From Erythrobacter donghaensis (GTDB taxonomy: Bacteria > Pseudomonadota > Alphaproteobacteria > Sphingomonadales > Sphingomonadaceae): 6,426 nucleotides of DNA. The translations under genes and the position numbers were made by a program. Position 1 is the stretch's first letter. Each line of letters starts with the position of its first letter. Shown piece by piece: positions 4,318 through 6,426 of this stretch. The DNA lies in contig NZ_LSJS01000201.1 of the NCBI RefSeq assembly GCF_001557325.1, positions 1 to 6,426 of the forward strand, given 5' to 3'. The notes under the pieces are model-generated. The model saw only the letters and a list, made by a program, of their open reading frames with translations. It ran no database searches and was not told the DNA's origin.

Positions 4318-6426
4318 ATGCTATCGGTAGCCAATGTCCGCACCGCAGGCGGCGCGGCCAATTACTTTGCTGCCGACAACTACTACACGCGCGCAGACGC
4401 TGATCGCTCCGGCGAATGGCTGGGTGAAGGCGCTACCGCCCTGGGGCTGGTTGGGGCCGTGGATGCGCGGCAGTTCGAGGCAGTCCTTAAAGGAATGCTG
4501 CCGGATGGTAGCCGGGTTGGAAGTGACAATCGGGCGCACCGCGCGGGGACCGACCTAACCTTTTCGATGCCGAAAAGCTGGTCGGTCCTTGCTCTGGTGG
4601 GCGGCGACAAACGGATCCTCGATGCCTACTCGTCAGCCGTCCGGGAAACCCTGCGCTGGGCCGAAAAGAACCTCGCTGAGACCAGGATGGAGGTTCGGGG
4701 CAAGGAGCGAGCCGTCCAAACCGGTAACCTCGCGATCGCGCTCTTCCAGCACGACACCAACCGCAACCAGGAACCCAACGCCCACTTCCATGCCGTCATT
4801 GCCAATGTGACCCAGGGGCCAGACGGCAAATGGCGGGCGCTGCGCAACGACAAGCTCTGGCAGCACAACACCTTGCTCAATGCCATGACAATGGCCCGGT
4901 TTCGGTTGGGCGTGGAGAAGCTCGGTTACGAGGTTGGGGAGTTCGGAAAGCACGGCAACTTCGAAGCTGTCGGGGTGCCCAAGGCCGTGCGCGATGCCTT
5001 CAGTTCCCGGCGCGCAGAGATCCTGGAGGCAGCAGCTCAAATGAACTTCTCGGGGCCGAGCGTCCTTGATGCCGCAACCTTGATGACCCGGGCCAACAAG
5101 GGCCGGATCGAGGATCGCGATGCGCTTACACAGCAGTGGCAGGAAACGTCCGCCAGGCTTGGCTTTGATCCCGCCACGATCATTGCAAGTGCCAACGGCC
5201 GCAGTGCACAGGATCTTGGGAATGTGGCCGGCATCGGTCCAACGATGCGCGGGCTTGTCCGCCATGCTCAGGCCCTCGCAACTTCCTTTGCCGAGCGTCT
5301 GGGCCTGCGGGAAGGTGATCCTCTGATACCTGCCCGGCTGACCAATCGCAGTGTCGAGCAGGTCGCCGCAATTCATGCGGTCGCCTCGGCTGTCCGGCAT
5401 CTGGGCGAGCGGGAAGCGGCATTCACGCGCACCGAGATCTACCGCACCGCACTTGGCTTTGCGCTCCCTACATCGCTTGCCGCGGTCGAGCATCGCGTCG
5501 ATCAACTGCTCCGCCAAGGATATCTGGAGAAGGGCAGGGGCGCAGACCGGGACCTGCTGACCACCCGCGACGCCGTCAGTCTGGAGCAGCGCATCATCGC
5601 CGGAGTCGAAAGCGGGCGCGGCGGCGCTCCGGCGATTGTCTCTCCCGACCTTGCCGGGCCCCGCCTGCAGGCACTCTCCCAGATCAAGTACGGGCTCACC
5701 TTGAACGCCGGACAGGAAGGGGCGGGGCGCCTGCTGCTTGGGTCGAACAACCGCATCGTCGCCATCCAGGGCGTTGCCGGGGCAGGCAAGAGCACGGTCC
5801 TCAAACCCGTCGCGGACATTCTGCGCGAGGAGGGCAGGGCCGTGCTCGGGCTCGCGGTGCAAAACACGCTGGTCCAGATGCTTGAACGCGATACGGGTAT
5901 TCCCTCGATGACGGTGTCGCGGTTTCTCGCGCGGCACCGCGATCTTCTCGACGGGGCCGATACGGACCGCCTCGCCGAGGCTCGGGCCGATATGCGCGGC
6001 AGTGTCGTGCTGCTCGACGAAGCATCTATGGTCGGCAATGCCGACAAGGAAAAGCTGGTGCGCCTCGCCAACCTGCTCGAACTCGGCCGCTTTGCGAGCA
6101 TCGGGGACCGCAAGCAGTTGGGTGCCGTCGATGCCGGCAAGCCATTCGATGTGATGCAGCAGGCCGGGATCGAGACTGCGGTGATGAGCACCAATCTTCG
6201 CGCGCGCAGCGAAGGCCTGCGTGAAGCCCAACAGGCAGCGCAAGAAGGGCGCATTGAGGATGCCATGCGCCATCTCGCACCCCAGGTAATCGAGGCTGGG
6301 AACGATGCTGCTGTCGAAGCTGCCGCAGCCTGGCTGTCCCTTTCGACCGCTGAGCGCGAGGCAACCGCAATCTATGCCTCAGGCCGAAACTTGCGCACCG
6401 CCGTGAACGATGCGGTGCAGACCGGC
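4318..6426 (+). CDS. traA: MobF conjugative relaxase-helicase (TrwC/TraI type), 3' end outside window
   Basis: This frame is open to the window end (703 codons seen, no stop). The relaxase nicks oriT, stays covalently bound to the 5' end, and unwinds the strand to be transferred. The N-terminal domain has candidate catalytic tyrosines Y16, Y22 and Y23, an acidic residue D79 in GTDLTFSMPKS, and the metal-binding histidines H145, H156 and H158 (QHDTNRNQEPNAHFHAV), spaced as in TrwC. Residues about 365-410 resemble a winged-helix linker. A RecD-like helicase domain follows: Walker A GVAGAGKST (485-493), Walker B VVLLDEAS (563-570), GDRKQLGAV (596-604) and NLRARS (626-631). TrwC has 966 residues, so roughly the last quarter to third is missing here. 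The start is supported by GGGGGA six bases upstream and the MLS N-terminus usual in this family. It is the third gene of the operon. Confidence 0.95.
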   Translation, partial: MLSVANVRTAGGAANYFAADNYYTRADADRSGEWLGEGATALGLVGAVDARQFEAVLKGMLPDGSRVGSDNRAHRAGTDLTFSMPKSWSVLALVGGDKRILDAYSSAVRETLRWAEKNLAETRMEVRGKERAVQTGNLAIALFQHDTNRNQEPNAHFHAVIANVTQGPDGKWRALRNDKLWQHNTLLNAMTMARFRLGVEKLGYEVGEFGKHGNFEAVGVPKAVRDAFSSRRAEILEAAAQMNFSGPSVLDAATLMTRANKGRIEDRDALTQQWQETSARLGFDPATIIASANGRSAQDLGNVAGIGPTMRGLVRHAQALATSFAERLGLREGDPLIPARLTNRSVEQVAAIHAVASAVRHLGEREAAFTRTEIYRTALGFALPTSLAAVEHRVDQLLRQGYLEKGRGADRDLLTTRDAVSLEQRIIAGVESGRGGAPAIVSPDLAGPRLQALSQIKYGLTLNAGQEGAGRLLLGSNNRIVAIQGVAGAGKSTVLKPVADILREEGRAVLGLAVQNTLVQMLERDTGIPSMTVSRFLARHRDLLDGADTDRLAEARADMRGSVVLLDEASMVGNADKEKLVRLANLLELGRFASIGDRKQLGAVDAGKPFDVMQQAGIETAVMSTNLRARSEGLREAQQAAQEGRIEDAMRHLAPQVIEAGNDAAVEAAAAWLSLSTAEREATAIYASGRNLRTAVNDAVQTG

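Noticed and set aside
4633..6273. 546-codon open frame on the minus strand
   Set aside because: It lies entirely antisense to the relaxase, whose catalytic and helicase motifs are clear. The antisense translation is Arg/His/Gly-rich with no domain. Long antisense frames are common in GC-rich coding DNA.
1..6426. CRISPR array, tRNA, rRNA, insertion sequence or att site
   Set aside because: No regularly spaced repeats, tRNA-like cloverleaf, transposase motif or terminal inverted repeats with target duplication were seen.

Overview
The window looks like the DNA-processing (Dtr) part of a self-transmissible element, a plasmid or an integrative conjugative element, from a GC-rich alphaproteobacterium. 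The small TraC/DUF6437-like protein and the style of the TraD and TraA proteins point to a sphingomonad (Sphingomonas, Novosphingobium or Erythrobacter relatives). This host call is inferred from remembered protein families and composition; no search was run. No replication, partition or mating-pore gene is in view, so plasmid and ICE cannot be told apart.

Left part (1-925). A 76-aa TraC/DUF6437-like coiled-coil gene lies on the minus strand (30-260). A 326-base non-coding stretch follows (261-586) with several consecutive inverted repeats. Next is a plus-strand gene for a small acidic 78-aa protein of unknown function (587-823), with a very strong Shine-Dalgarno sequence that can be masked by a 9-bp hairpin, and a textbook intrinsic terminator (834-870). 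A 64-aa unknown protein is encoded convergently on the minus strand (926-1120). The convergent gap holds a 9-base match to the core of the R388 nic region as I remember it.

Middle (1121-1561). A 441-base divergent intergenic region carries a 12-bp perfect palindrome, an AT-rich imperfect hairpin, and a 10-bp direct repeat with an 11-bp period that overlaps the TTGACA -35 box of a plausible promoter. It is a strong candidate for the control region, and perhaps the oriT, of the downstream operon.

Right part (1562-6426). Three plus-strand genes form one tight operon: a 110-aa ribbon-helix-helix protein (1562-1894), a 798-aa TraD/TrwB-type coupling ATPase (1884-4280, overlapping the first gene by 11 bases), and a MobF (TrwC/TraI-type) relaxase-helicase (4318 onward, 703 codons in view, cut by the window end). 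The order accessory protein, coupling protein, relaxase is the same as trwA-trwB-trwC of R388. By analogy the RHH protein would bind oriT and repress its own promoter, the relaxase would nick and unwind one strand, and TraD would pump the relaxase-DNA complex into the type IV secretion channel.

I do not see a demonstrably new system. The most promising unexplained elements are the structured DNA before the 78-aa gene, the two unknown small proteins, and the two possible oriT locations.
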